Below, piece by piece: positions 36,997 through 46,285 of a stretch of DNA of 64,000 bases (position 1 is the stretch's first letter; each line of letters starts with the position of its first letter). Below the pieces are notes generated by a model. It saw only the letters and a list, made by a program, of their open reading frames with translations. It had not been told where the DNA came from and ran no database searches. A program made the position numbers and the translations under genes. The stretch is from Peribacter sp043814035 (GTDB lineage: Bacteria; Patescibacteriota; Gracilibacteria; Peribacterales; Peribacteraceae), in contig JBDRKJ010000006.1 in assembly GCA_043814035.1 (NCBI GenBank), positions 1-64,000 of the forward strand, in the 5' to 3' direction.

Positions 36997-38283
36997 GTGA
37001 ATACCAAAACCAACCCTTCGGCTTGCCCTGCAAAGCAGGGATCGCTCCCTTCGGCTTTGCTCAGGGCAGGCAGGGCAAGTCGCACTGCCGTGGCGGTGGT
37101 CTTACTTGGGGGACTCATACCACTGCTCTCGTTTGCCCTCGTATTCTCTGATGAGAAACGGGATGCTGAGCAGGCATACCGTGTGGCGGTCGAAGAGGCC
37201 TCGGCGGAATACCGTCGCACGCGCAGCCTGCCGTCACTCTTTCGTCGCTACACAGCAGAACTCCAAGAGGCACAGGAGCGTCTGCCCAGGCTTATGCGCG
37301 ACAAGCGCGCACTCCGTTTGCAGATTGCACAGGTTCAGAAGTCCATCACTGCGCTAGAGCAGCGATACGGATGGCATGCTGTGGCCGAGGACTCACTGTC
37401 TTCTGTCGCATCCGCAGATATTGCCGAGGCATTTCGCTCTGCGGAGCGTACGCAGTCAGTTCTGGGATCCGATACCCCCAGACTTTCGTTCTTTCGGCGC
37501 GTGCTCGTTTCTTCGTTCGGCGATGTCATGAAAGAAGACCTGAAATCCGGGATGATTCGCAGCATTCTACTGGCGCGCATACGTGTAGAGGATTTGCAGA
37601 ATCAATCGCAGGAGCTTAAGGCACAGCACGAGGTGCTGCGTAGTGATGCACTTCGTCTTACGGAGCAGGAGGAACGTGCATCGCGCGGGCTTAAAGTGAC
37701 AGAAGCACAACTGAAAAATATTCAGACGACCGTTGAGGAAGTTCACACACAGGTACTGAAGATGCAAGGTGCGCTCGCGCGTATCGATGCCAAGATTCGC
37801 AGTCGCATCGAACGGGAATTACTCGAGAAGGGATTACTCACTCCCGGTGCGATCGATCGTTCGGCGATTCCCGTGACTCCACAATTTGCATGGCCAGCAT
37901 ATGGACCGCTCTCGGCTGGATTCCTCGATGCATCGTATCAGGAGTACTTCGGCATTCCCCATTATGGAATGGATATCGTCATCGGGCAGGGGACCCCGGT
38001 CTTCAGCGCGGCGGATGGTGTGGTATTCCTCGCACGTGATGGTGGCGCGAGTGGTTATTCTTACGTGCTGGTGGGTCACCGCGGTGGCACGGCCACGCTC
38101 TATGGTCATCTTTCGAAGATCTCCGTCACGAGCGGCCAGGATCTGCGGCAGGGTGAGCCTGTCGGCTTGAGCGGCGGAGCAGTGGGGGCGTATGGATCCG
38201 GGCCCACCACCACAGGGCCGCACCTGCACTTTGAAGTCATCAAAGACGGAACGAACATCAATCCCAGAAACGTGCTGCCCTAA
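36997..38283 (+). CDS. Membrane-anchored M23 peptidoglycan endopeptidase with coiled coil
   Basis: A 428-residue EnvC/NlpD-like protein. GTG start preceded by GAGGA and by TATAAT. A TM/signal anchor (about 30-52) and a long coiled coil (about 55-275) precede the C-terminal M23 domain. The zinc ligands are in HYGMDIVIG (HxxxD) and GPHLHFEV (HxH). It should cut cross-links during division or act as an amidase activator. Codons 7-27 consist of REP-like repeat DNA (CPAKQGSLPSALLRAG), an unusual N-terminal insertion. Confidence 0.9.
   Translation: MNTKTNPSACPAKQGSLPSALLRAGRASRTAVAVVLLGGLIPLLSFALVFSDEKRDAEQAYRVAVEEASAEYRRTRSLPSLFRRYTAELQEAQERLPRLMRDKRALRLQIAQVQKSITALEQRYGWHAVAEDSLSSVASADIAEAFRSAERTQSVLGSDTPRLSFFRRVLVSSFGDVMKEDLKSGMIRSILLARIRVEDLQNQSQELKAQHEVLRSDALRLTEQEERASRGLKVTEAQLKNIQTTVEEVHTQVLKMQGALARIDAKIRSRIERELLEKGLLTPGAIDRSAIPVTPQFAWPAYGPLSAGFLDASYQEYFGIPHYGMDIVIGQGTPVFSAADGVVFLARDGGASGYSYVLVGHRGGTATLYGHLSKISVTSGQDLRQGEPVGLSGGAVGAYGSGPTTTGPHLHFEVIKDGTNINPRNVLP
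37014..37080. repeat. REP-like repeat inside the M23 gene
   Basis: CCCTTCGGCTTGCCCTGC, AAGCAGGG and a second CCCTTCGGCTTTGCTCAGGG form nested inverted repeats like the intergenic CCTTCG...GCTCAGG family. Here they are in frame and translated just before the membrane anchor. Confidence 0.55.
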
Positions 38284-38394
38284 GCGGTTTTGTCCTGGAA
38301 TACTTTGACGAACTTCGCCTGAGTCTGGATGATGGCCAGTCCGGTCAAGGATTTGTTCATTAACATGTTCCTCATTCGAGAAAGGAGGTCACCC

Positions 38395-38688
38395 ATGGGT
38401 TACCTCGCTGTCTTGATCTCCTGCATACTCGCAGGTGTTGGGTACTACGGACTCCGGCGACGCTCCATCTGGGAGAACGTCGAAATGGGATGTTTCAACG
38501 GTTGCCTTATGGTGATCGGTGGAGTCATTACCATGGGCGTGTGCGTTCTCGTATTTCATCTTCAGTTGAATTATGGGGCACACGTTGCTGTGGGTCTAGG
38601 GAGCTTCTACGGCTCCTTTTTCTTCCTTCGGTTCTGCGACTACCTCGAAGGTCGCTGGAATCGTAAAAAGGAGGATGATCCCCCTTGA
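38395..38688 (+). CDS. Small membrane protein with strong ribosome binding site
   Basis: A 97-residue protein with three hydrophobic segments (YLAVLISCILAGVGYYG, GCLMVIGGVITMGVCVLVF and VAVGLGSFYGSFFFL) and a basic C-terminus. AAAGGAGGT ends 5 nt before the ATG, one of the few strong Shine-Dalgarno sites in the window, and fixes this start over upstream codons. A terminator follows directly. No family recognised. Confidence 0.75.
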   Translation: MGYLAVLISCILAGVGYYGLRRRSIWENVEMGCFNGCLMVIGGVITMGVCVLVFHLQLNYGAHVAVGLGSFYGSFFFLRFCDYLEGRWNRKKEDDPP

Positions 38689-38691
38689 TTG

Positions 38692-38727
38692 GAGGAGGAA
38701 GGCAACGTGTCTTTCCTCCTTTTTTAT
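38692..38727 (+). terminator. Intrinsic terminator
   Basis: GGAGGAA (38694-38700) pairs with TTCCTCC across a short loop and is followed by six T residues, immediately after the small membrane protein gene. Confidence 0.75.
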
Positions 38728-38730
38728 TTC

Positions 38731-38836
38731 ATGAAAGGAAAACCTCGCGGTTTTCCTCTCATGAGTTCTCCTTTCCCTTTAATTGAGTGCCTGCAGTGCT
38801 GGGTCTAAGTCAGAGCCACCCAGCACTTCGGCACGG
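38731..38836 (+). repeat. Two-hairpin element, copy A
   Basis: The first hairpin (38731-38762) has arms AAAGGAAAACC and GGTTTTCCTCT. GAGTTCTCCTTTCCCT follows. The second hairpin has a perfect 10-bp inner stem (38795-38804 with 38818-38827), the 13-nt loop CTAAGTCAGAGCC and an outer GTGCC/GGCAC stem. It starts 4 bp after the terminator at 38727. Homologues lie at 50810-50915 (minus) and 13330-13515. Confidence 0.65.
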
Positions 38837-38880
38837 TTATTTGCGGGCTTCGCCCACATTTAGGTGAGAAATATTTACGA

Positions 38881-39552
38881 TTACTGTGCGCCGATGATGA
38901 GCACGAATTCTCCCTTCTTTGTGATGGATTGTGCAATCTCGGGAAGTCCGGTGACGGTTACCGAGATGATTTCCTCGTGCATCTTGGTAAGTTCCCGTGC
39001 AATGACGATGCGGCGGTCGGGTTGCTCCTTTAGTGCTTCTGCGAGTTCTATCAGGGTGCGCTCGATGCGGTGTACTGACTCATAGAAGACGATGGTCCGT
39101 TCCTCCTGCACGAATGACTTCAGCAGTGTCTGACGTCCTTTTTTAAGAGGCAGAAATCCCAGGTATATGAAGCGGTTGATAGGGAGCCCCGAAGCGCTGA
39201 GTGCAGCCAAAAACGCCGCTGGTCCCGGTATGACTTCGATGGGGATACTCTCACCGCGCATGCGGGAGATGAGGGCGTAGCCGGGGTCCGAAATGCCGGG
39301 GGTACCGGCATCGCTCACGAGGACGAGGTGCTGGCCTTCGATGAGCCTTCTTACGAGGTCATCTACTTTTTTGGGATTGCTGTATCCGTGGCAGCTAATG
39401 AGCTCCTTTCGCGGAATATCCAGCAATTTCAGGAGCTGGCCGGTCACGCGTGTGTCTTCACAGACGATGGCGTCACACTTCTTGAGTGTTTCGATGGCAC
39501 GGAGGGTGATGTCACCCAGATTACCAATGGGAGTGGAAACAATAGACAGCAT
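38881..39552 (-). CDS. rsmI: 16S rRNA (cytidine1402-2'-O)-methyltransferase
   Basis: A 223-residue tetrapyrrole-methylase-fold enzyme that 2'-O-methylates C1402 in the ribosomal P site. Motifs are IVSTPIGNLGDITLRA at the N-terminus, EDTR, HGYSNPKKVDDL, SDAGTPGISDPGY and PGPAAFLAALSASGLP. The start MLSIVSTP is preferred to an ATG four codons upstream because that ATG belongs to TATGCT, which sits 7 nt before this start as a -10 box. Confidence 0.95.
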   Translation of the reverse strand: MLSIVSTPIGNLGDITLRAIETLKKCDAIVCEDTRVTGQLLKLLDIPRKELISCHGYSNPKKVDDLVRRLIEGQHLVLVSDAGTPGISDPGYALISRMRGESIPIEVIPGPAAFLAALSASGLPINRFIYLGFLPLKKGRQTLLKSFVQEERTIVFYESVHRIERTLIELAEALKEQPDRRIVIARELTKMHEEIISVTVTGLPEIAQSITKKGEFVLIIGAQ

Positions 39553-39719
39553 CGTGAGCAGCATACCTTTTTTGTCCTATTGCCGATCCTCATTTGTCCT
39601 TTTGTTGTATTTTGTGTTGTTTTGTTTGTTATGGAATCCGAGTGATTTTCCGTGACGGGGACTTTTTTCCTTCCAGGAAATCTGTATCATCACTCCACAC
39701 TTCAGCCCCTTGATTTTTC

Positions 39720-42392
39720 ATGCCCAAGAAATCTGACAAACCAGCGGAACCCGAGCGCAACGAGCCGAAAGATAACGGAGAACAGGCCGTTCCCGAGGCC
39801 GCTTCTCCTGCAAACGGATTGCCTGTGCAGGACTTCACAAATCTGTCCAACATCGGCACGATTGTTCCGCGTCCGATTGTGCAAGAGATGGAGGCGAGCT
39901 ATTTGGATTACGCCATGAGCGTGATCGTCGCACGCGCACTCCCCGATGCACGTGACGGCCTCAAACCTGTGCATCGACGGATTCTGTACTCCATGTCGGA
40001 GCTGGGTCTGCGGTCCACAGCCAAGTTCCGCAAGTGCGCCCTCGTCGTCGGAGACGTGCTCGGTAAATATCACCCCCACGGCGATAGCGCTGTGTACGAG
40101 GCTCTAGTCCGTATGGCGCAGGATTTCTCGATGCGTTACCCTATTATTCACGGACAGGGAAACTTCGGTTCCATCGATGGCGATGGTGCTGCTGCGATGC
40201 GATACACCGAGGCAAAGATGGCCAAATTTGCCGATGAGATTTTGCAGGATATTGAAAAGCAGACGGTTGATTTCATGCCGAACTACGATGCGACGCGTAA
40301 GGAGCCGAAGGTCATGCCTGCCAAGTTGCCGCATCTGCTTCTCAATGGCACCGTCGGCATCGCCGTCGGTATGGCCACGAATATTCCGCCACACAATCTG
40401 GTGGAGCTTGTGGATGCCTCTATCCACCTACTCGAGCATCCCGATGCGACAGTGGAGGAACTACTCGAATTTGTGCAGGGGCCGGATTTTCCCACTGGTG
40501 GCATCGTTTACAACAAGGAGGCGATCAAGCAGGCGTACCTCACGGGTCGCGGGTCCATCGTGGTGCGTGCAAAGGCGCAGATTGAAGAGGTGAAGGGCCG
40601 CTACCTCATCCGCGTATCGGAGATTCCCTATCAGGTGAACAAATCTACGATGATCGAAAAGATGGCTCGTCTTGTACAAGATAAGGCCATCGACGGCATC
40701 TCTGACATTCGTGATGAGTCTGATCGCACGGGAATTCGCATCATCGTGGAGCTCAAGAAAGATAGTTATCCGCAGAAGGTTCTCAATCAGCTCTTCAAGC
40801 ATACCGATCTGCAGACGAGCTTCGGCTACAACATGATTGCCCTCGACGGAGGGCTGCAGCCGCGACTCCTCAACCTGCAGGAAGCACTCGAGCTCTTCGT
40901 TGCACACCGTCGCGAGGTCGTGCGTCGTCGTGTGACGTTCGATCGCGATCGTGCCAGGGAGCGCGCACATATCCTTGAGGGATTGAGTCTGGCACTCAAT
41001 GACATCGACAAGGTGATCCAGACGATCAAGAAGAGCGAGACGAAAGAGATGGCCAAAGAGAACCTAGTGAAGAAGTTCAAACTCTCCGAAATTCAGGCGG
41101 ATGCTATTTTGCAGATGCGTCTGCAAACGCTGGCGGGCCTCGAGCGCAAGAAGATTGAAGATGAACTTGCCGAGAAGAAGAGATTCGTTGCCGAGTGCGA
41201 GGCGATTCTCAAAGATCCCAAGAAGATCGATAAGATCATCAAAACGGAGCTGCTCGAAATCAAAGAATCGTTTGGCGACGCGCGTCGCACGACAGTTGTG
41301 AATCACGATGTGGGCGATTTCTCGGCCAAAGACACAATCCCCAATGCTCCGATGATCGTTACGCTCACGCAGACGGGCTACGTGAAGCGCTTGAGCCCCA
41401 TGCAGTTCCGTGCTCAGCAGCGCGGCGGCAAGGGGGTCAAAGGAATGACGACCAAGGAGGAAGATGAAGTACTGTCACTTCTGCATGTGATGAATCACGA
41501 TGACCTGCTCTTCTTCACCAATACGGGGCGTGTCTTCAAGCTGCCTGCGTATGAGCTTCCGCAGGGGAGCAGGGTGGCCAAGGGTCAGGCGATTGTGAAC
41601 CTGCTCCAGTTACAACCCGAGGAGCGCGTGACGGCGATTCTGCGTGCACAAATGGAGGGCAAGAAATTTCTCTTCATGGTCACGCGCGGTGGCACGGTGA
41701 AACGTACGGAGCTCGGCGAATTCGCCAACATCCGCCGGTCCGGGCTCATCGCGCAGAAGATGCCTTCGGGTGACGAGCTTCGATGGGTCGTCGAAACGGA
41801 CGGCAAGAATGAAGTTATCCTGCTTACGCAGAAGGGAAAGGCCATTCGCTTCAAGGAGGATGATGTCCGTCACATGGGTCGCGCGGCAGCCGGTGTGCGC
41901 GGCATTAAACTCGGCGCGGGTGATCGGGTGGTGGAGGCAGCAGCAATCACCGATCCCAAGAAATCAAAGCTCCTCGTAGTGATGGAGAACGGTCTCGGCA
42001 AGATGACGCCTGTGGAGCAATACCGCTTCCAGGGTCGTGGAGGCACAGGCGTGAAGGCTGCGCAGCTCACAGCGAAGACGGGAGACATCGTAGGCGGATG
42101 TGTGCTTGAGGAGGGCGCAGAAGGGGACTTGTTGTGTTTGAGTAAGCAGGGACAGGCCATTCGCATGGAGCTTAAAGATATTCCCTCTCTCGGTCGTGCC
42201 ACGCAGGGTGTGATCATTATGCGTCTCAACGGACGCGACAAAGTTGCCACGGTAAGCGTGGTGATGTTCGACAAAGAGAGCCAAGAGGCCGTGCTCGCTG
42301 CAGCGGAGGAACAACGTACAGAAGAGGTGGAGGCGATTGAGAAAGAGGTGAGACGAGTGAAGCGTGCTGCACGTGCTGCGAAGAGCTCATAG
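39720..42392 (+). CDS. gyrA: DNA gyrase subunit A
   Basis: An 890-residue subunit that cleaves and rejoins DNA to introduce negative supercoils. The catalytic Tyr162 is in RYTE. The quinolone-region helix reads HPHGDSAVYEALVRM, with the usual Ser (123) and Glu127 where E. coli has Asp87. The GyrA-box equivalent QQRGGKG lies near residue 566 at the start of the C-terminal beta-pinwheel, arguing for gyrase rather than topoisomerase IV. A 40-residue charged N-terminal extension is unusual. gyrB is not in the window. Confidence 0.96.
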   Translation: MPKKSDKPAEPERNEPKDNGEQAVPEAASPANGLPVQDFTNLSNIGTIVPRPIVQEMEASYLDYAMSVIVARALPDARDGLKPVHRRILYSMSELGLRSTAKFRKCALVVGDVLGKYHPHGDSAVYEALVRMAQDFSMRYPIIHGQGNFGSIDGDGAAAMRYTEAKMAKFADEILQDIEKQTVDFMPNYDATRKEPKVMPAKLPHLLLNGTVGIAVGMATNIPPHNLVELVDASIHLLEHPDATVEELLEFVQGPDFPTGGIVYNKEAIKQAYLTGRGSIVVRAKAQIEEVKGRYLIRVSEIPYQVNKSTMIEKMARLVQDKAIDGISDIRDESDRTGIRIIVELKKDSYPQKVLNQLFKHTDLQTSFGYNMIALDGGLQPRLLNLQEALELFVAHRREVVRRRVTFDRDRARERAHILEGLSLALNDIDKVIQTIKKSETKEMAKENLVKKFKLSEIQADAILQMRLQTLAGLERKKIEDELAEKKRFVAECEAILKDPKKIDKIIKTELLEIKESFGDARRTTVVNHDVGDFSAKDTIPNAPMIVTLTQTGYVKRLSPMQFRAQQRGGKGVKGMTTKEEDEVLSLLHVMNHDDLLFFTNTGRVFKLPAYELPQGSRVAKGQAIVNLLQLQPEERVTAILRAQMEGKKFLFMVTRGGTVKRTELGEFANIRRSGLIAQKMPSGDELRWVVETDGKNEVILLTQKGKAIRFKEDDVRHMGRAAAGVRGIKLGAGDRVVEAAAITDPKKSKLLVVMENGLGKMTPVEQYRFQGRGGTGVKAAQLTAKTGDIVGGCVLEEGAEGDLLCLSKQGQAIRMELKDIPSLGRATQGVIIMRLNGRDKVATVSVVMFDKESQEAVLAAAEEQRTEEVEAIEKEVRRVKRAARAAKSS

Positions 42393-42427
42393 CCAGAAAA
42401 AGAGAAGAATTTTTGCACGTTCCTGGC

Positions 42428-42455
42428 TTGCCTCACGGATCGTTCCCGCTACACT
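42428..42455 (+). promoter_or_regulatory. rpmE promoter
   Basis: TTGCCT (42428-42433), 16-bp spacer, TACACT (42450-42455), then 9 nt to the rpmE ATG. No Shine-Dalgarno fits in the gap, so the mRNA should be leaderless or nearly so. Confidence 0.6.
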
Positions 42456-42464
42456 CTCCCCACA

Positions 42465-42704
42465 ATGAAGAAGGAAACTCATCCGCAGGTATTCTCTGAT
42501 GCCAAGGCCACGTGCACGACCTGTAGTGCTGTGTTTCTCATTCCCTCCACTGTGAAGGAGGTGACGGTCGAAATCTGCCGGATGTGCCATCCTATCTACA
42601 CAGGGAAGAAGCAGGGCGAGGCCCGCGGTGGTCGTATTGAGCGGTTCCGCAAGCGCATGGCGGCCGGTAAAGAAACAACGAAGCCCAAGGCGAAGAAGAA
42701 GTAA
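42465..42704 (+). CDS. rpmE: 50S ribosomal protein L31, zinc-binding type
   Basis: A 79-residue protein with the L31 pattern THPQVF...CTTC...VEICRMCHPIYTGKKQ and GRIERFRKRM. Four Cys (17, 20, 38, 41) form the zinc-binding C+ type site. The Lys-rich tail (TTKPKAKKK) is slightly extended. Monocistronic downstream of gyrA with its own promoter. Confidence 0.94.
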   Translation: MKKETHPQVFSDAKATCTTCSAVFLIPSTVKEVTVEICRMCHPIYTGKKQGEARGGRIERFRKRMAAGKETTKPKAKKK

Positions 42705-42775
42705 GACTTCATGCATTATGGGAATGGGAGGTGTTTTTTGTATGCCGTGGGACTACGAAAAGATGCGGTCCGTAA

Positions 42776-42802
42776 GTAGCACTCCCCTACATCGAGTGCT
42801 AT
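42776..42802 (+). promoter_or_regulatory. CIRCE operator
   Basis: GTAGCACTC, 9-nt spacer CCCTACATC, then GAGTGCTAT: 16 of 18 arm positions match the consensus TTAGCACTC-N9-GAGTGCTAA, the HrcA target. It ends 9 nt before the hrcA ATG. The right arm overlaps TATGCT (42800-42805), the likely -10 box, so bound HrcA would block the promoter directly. Confidence 0.9.
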
Positions 42803-42811
42803 GCTCTCACC

Positions 42812-43522
42812 ATGGACGCGCGACAGAGCAAGCTCCTCGTGGCGATCATCGATCAGTTCATCGAAACAGCGCTTCCGGTTGGGAGCAAACGGCTACTCGA
42901 GGCTGGTGAGTTTTGTTGTTCCTCAGCAACTCTCCGCAGCGAGATGTCACGTCTGGAAGACGAAGGATTTTTGCAGCAGCCACACGTGTCAGCCGGACGC
43001 GTTCCCACGGCCAAGGGCTATCGCATGTACGTGCGCGACTACCTCGAGCCCTCTCGTCATGAAGTGGTTGTTCGCAAGCGTTTCGACACGCTCAAAGAGC
43101 ACTATTTCAAGCGCAAAGATCAGGAGCGTGTGTACGAGACGGTATCGATGCTTGTCCACATGATGCCGAACGTGGCGTTTGCCAAGGTTCCTCACAAGTC
43201 ACTGGTGTACTATCTGGGTCTCAGTAATGTTCTGAGGCAGCCGGAATTTCAAGAGGATCCAAGCCTTGTCAGTGGAGTGGCCGAGGTGCTCGAAGAGCAT
43301 TTAAGCGCCATCCTCGATCGCATCGAGGTTGATGGCAAGGTTCGCTACTACATCGGTGATGAGCATCTTCTGCCCCAGATTCCGAGTTGCAGCCTGATCG
43401 TCACAGAGTACGTTGTGCGAGGCCAGAAGGGAGTCATCGGCATTCTCGGCCCCATGCGCATGGACTACGCGTACAACACGGTTGCACTCGAGCTTGCCGT
43501 TGATCTTCTCCGTTCACACTAA
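42812..43522 (+). CDS. hrcA: Heat-shock repressor HrcA, short form
   Basis: A 236-residue transcriptional repressor of chaperone genes. The winged helix is LLVAIIDQFIETALPVGSKRLL...SSATLRSEMSRLEDEGFL, followed by PHVSAGRVPTAKGYRMYV, the strongest family signature. The C-terminal GVIGILGPMRMDYAYNTVALEL is kept. It is about 100 residues shorter than B. subtilis HrcA, with the central domain reduced. Preceded by its own CIRCE; groEL/dnaK targets are outside the window. Ends 8 bp before the ATPase gene, so co-transcription is likely. Confidence 0.92.
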   Translation: MDARQSKLLVAIIDQFIETALPVGSKRLLEAGEFCCSSATLRSEMSRLEDEGFLQQPHVSAGRVPTAKGYRMYVRDYLEPSRHEVVVRKRFDTLKEHYFKRKDQERVYETVSMLVHMMPNVAFAKVPHKSLVYYLGLSNVLRQPEFQEDPSLVSGVAEVLEEHLSAILDRIEVDGKVRYYIGDEHLLPQIPSCSLIVTEYVVRGQKGVIGILGPMRMDYAYNTVALELAVDLLRSH

Positions 43523-43530
43523 ACACTTTC

Positions 43531-46215
43531 ATGTCGACTTTCCTCCTCAAGATTCGGCCAGCTCTCGAAAATGAACGAGGGCCCCTCTACGTCGAATCGA
43601 TGATCGCGGCACTCCATTCCCTCAAAAGGCATACCGCGTCTGTAGAGCTTGAAATCGGTGTGGGGCGTGACCGCAAAATCGCACTCTTTGTCCGTGCCAA
43701 CGAAGATACCGTCGGGTTGGTCGAGAGTCAGCTCTACGCGCAGTTCCCCGATATTGATATTGAGGAGGTCCGCGAAGATCCTTTCGTAACTTCAGAGGAT
43801 GAAGAAGCCGTCTGCGCCGATCTCACTCTGCATACGCCTGAGATTTTTCCCATCAAGCGTCATCCGCAGTTCGATGACATGCTTGCGCGGGTGAACATCG
43901 ATCCGATTGCCGGTCTGACATCTGCCCTTGCGCGATATCCCTTTGCCGGAATGCGCGGGCACATTCAGATTGTTTTACGACCTCTGGGGGGGCGATACAG
44001 AACACGATCGCTGTGCTTTCTCCCTCTACTCCAGAAAGGCCTTCCTTCGCTCTCGAGGCGCTATGCAAATTTCTTCACGCGCGTCGTCCTCGCGCGCGGG
44101 TGGCGGCGGTTTGTGTACTGGCCGCTCTCATTGTTCCTTGGCGGTTTTCGGGCCTCGCCCCTGCTTCGTAAAGTTCGCCTGACTTCTGTCGATCTTGTCG
44201 AACGATCACAGGAGGATGAAGAGCGGGAGGGGGAGCGGATTGCCGGTCGAACGCATGATCGCGAAGATGCGGTTTCGGGAGCGATCGATAAGGTCAATCG
44301 ACTTCTCTTCACCTGCAATGTGCGTGTGAGTGTCATTGCTCCGAAGGGCAAATCGCTCGAGGCGGGTCGCAAGGTCCGCGAGATTGTAGGAAGTTTTCGT
44401 CAGTTCTCACTGCCGCACAGTAATGAGTTTGCCGCACTCCCTGAGCGCACATTCTCCACAATTCCTTTCGGGTTCACTGTACGGCCGTTTGTTCTCTCTG
44501 TCGAAGAAGTCGCCACCATGTGGCATATGCCCACGCTCTTGGTGCAAACGCCGAGTATCGATTGGGTGTTGAGCAAGAAGCTTGAACCGCCGGTCAATCT
44601 GCCGCTACCAGGGGTTTCAGATACTGCCGATGCGCTCACGGTGCTCGGCGAGTCGGTCTATCGCGGCCAGCGATCCAAATTTGGCATTCGTCTCGATGAC
44701 CGGCGTCGTCATGTGTACATCCTTGGTAAAACAGGCATGGGAAAATCCACGCTTCTTGAGAATATGATCTACTCCGACATCCAGGCAGGAAAAGGTGTGG
44801 GTATTATCGATCCACACGGTGATCTGGCTGAGATAGTACCGCAGTTCGTGCCCAAACATCGCAGCAATGATGTGGTGATATTCGATCCGTCTGATCGGGA
44901 TTTCCCCATTTCCTTCAATGTGCTCGATTGTCCCAACCCCGACCAGCGTGTGCTCGTGGCATCGGGTCTCATGAGCGTGTTCACCAAGCTGTGGCCGGGC
45001 ATGTTCAGTGGCCGCATGGAGCACATTCTGCGCAATACACTGCTTGCGCTTCTCGAATTTCAGGGGTCCTCGATGCTCGGCATCATGCGTATGTTCGCGG
45101 ATGACGTGTACCGCAAAAAAGTCGTCGCACGTGTCACAGATCCCATGGTGAAAAGCTTCTGGGAGCAGGAATACGCATCGTGGAACGACAAGTACCGCAC
45201 CGAAGCAGTCGCAGCAATTCAGAATAAGGTTGGTCAGCTTCTCTCTACGCCACTCATTCGCAATATTGTGGGACAGGTGAAGAATGGCCTCGATATCCGT
45301 CATGCCATGGATTCGGGCAAGATCATCATCGTGAATTTGAGTAAAGGAAAACTGGGCGAAGATACTTCCGCTTTCCTTGGCTCGATGCTCGTGACCAAAT
45401 TCCAGATCGATGCCATGAGCCGTGCCGACGTTCCCGAATCGGAACGCAGGGATTTCTACCTCTACGTGGATGAGTTTCAGAATTTCGCCACCGAATCGTT
45501 TGCGTCCATTCTCTCCGAAGCGCGTAAGTACCGTCTCAATCTCACCATGGCCAATCAGTACGTGGCACAGCTTCTTATCGGCGAGGGCAAGACGACGCTC
45601 AAAGATGCAGTCTTCGGCAATGTGGGATCCATCGTGTGTTTCCAAGTGGGATCCGATGATGCCGAGGCACTGAGTCTGCAGTTCGAAGAGGCCGTGATGA
45701 CCAAAGACATCCTCAGTCTGCCCAAATATCACGCTTACGTGCGTCTGATGATTGACGGTGTGCCGAGCAAGCCCTTCTCGGTCACCACGCTCCCGCCTCC
45801 GCACGCCGGGCACGATCTGCGGCGTCTCGAGATTCTGCACAAACTCTCTCGCGAGCGTTACACCGAAAAACGGTCGGTGGTTGAAGAGAAAATTTCAAAG
45901 TGGGCCGTCAGCTCCTTCGAAGCTTCAGCACAGTCTAAAGCAGGAGAGAAAGCCAAAGAGAAGGAGGAAGAAGAAATAAAAAAAGCGAAGAAGAAGGGGA
46001 TGAACATCAAGGAGTATCGCGCGTGGCGTGATCGCGAGATGTGGACCAACGAATTCAACATGTTGCGCAAGAAGCAGATTTTGGACAAGGAACTCACAGA
46101 AGAAGAAAAGAAGATATGGAAGGATTTGGAGCAAAAACTCGAGGCGAGTGGGGGAGTACCACCCTTGAGTAAGGCATTGCAGGAGCTCGCGGAACGCAAA
46201 AAGGGTGCTGCGTGA
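43531..46215 (+). CDS. HerA/TraG-like P-loop ATPase, large
   Basis: An 894-residue protein. Residues 1-340 form an unidentified N-terminal region including a hydrophobic stretch (about 175-215). The ATPase core has Walker A GKTGMGKST (about 399-407), IIDPHGDLAEIVPQF, and Walker B FYLYVDEFQNF (about 643-653). The C-terminus is a highly charged coil (KEKEEEEIKKAKKKG). Related enzymes pump DNA or couple DNA to type IV secretion channels. No other secretion genes are adjacent; a paralogue starts at 62896. Whether it serves DNA uptake, conjugation or pili cannot be told here. Confidence 0.85.
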   Translation: MSTFLLKIRPALENERGPLYVESMIAALHSLKRHTASVELEIGVGRDRKIALFVRANEDTVGLVESQLYAQFPDIDIEEVREDPFVTSEDEEAVCADLTLHTPEIFPIKRHPQFDDMLARVNIDPIAGLTSALARYPFAGMRGHIQIVLRPLGGRYRTRSLCFLPLLQKGLPSLSRRYANFFTRVVLARGWRRFVYWPLSLFLGGFRASPLLRKVRLTSVDLVERSQEDEEREGERIAGRTHDREDAVSGAIDKVNRLLFTCNVRVSVIAPKGKSLEAGRKVREIVGSFRQFSLPHSNEFAALPERTFSTIPFGFTVRPFVLSVEEVATMWHMPTLLVQTPSIDWVLSKKLEPPVNLPLPGVSDTADALTVLGESVYRGQRSKFGIRLDDRRRHVYILGKTGMGKSTLLENMIYSDIQAGKGVGIIDPHGDLAEIVPQFVPKHRSNDVVIFDPSDRDFPISFNVLDCPNPDQRVLVASGLMSVFTKLWPGMFSGRMEHILRNTLLALLEFQGSSMLGIMRMFADDVYRKKVVARVTDPMVKSFWEQEYASWNDKYRTEAVAAIQNKVGQLLSTPLIRNIVGQVKNGLDIRHAMDSGKIIIVNLSKGKLGEDTSAFLGSMLVTKFQIDAMSRADVPESERRDFYLYVDEFQNFATESFASILSEARKYRLNLTMANQYVAQLLIGEGKTTLKDAVFGNVGSIVCFQVGSDDAEALSLQFEEAVMTKDILSLPKYHAYVRLMIDGVPSKPFSVTTLPPPHAGHDLRRLEILHKLSRERYTEKRSVVEEKISKWAVSSFEASAQSKAGEKAKEKEEEEIKKAKKKGMNIKEYRAWRDREMWTNEFNMLRKKQILDKELTEEEKKIWKDLEQKLEASGGVPPLSKALQELAERKKGAA

Positions 46216-46243
46216 AGAACCCATTTGTTGACGCATTTCTTTT

Positions 46244-46269
46244 CCACCTTTGTCCGGCGACAAAGTAGG
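46244..46269. repeat. CCACCTTTGTC palindrome, copy 1
   Basis: Arms CCACCTTTGTC and GACAAAGTAGG (one mismatch) around CGGC, preceded by TTTCTTTT. A near-identical palindrome with the same leader lies at 50583-50608, so this is a dispersed repeat and not simply the terminator of the ATPase gene. Confidence 0.6.
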
Positions 46270-46285
46270 TTTTGTCTCTCATGAA

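Noticed and set aside
44617..45840. Long minus-strand ORF of 407 codons
   Set aside because: Antisense to the HerA/TraG-like ATPase; His/Glu-rich composition typical of a complementary frame.
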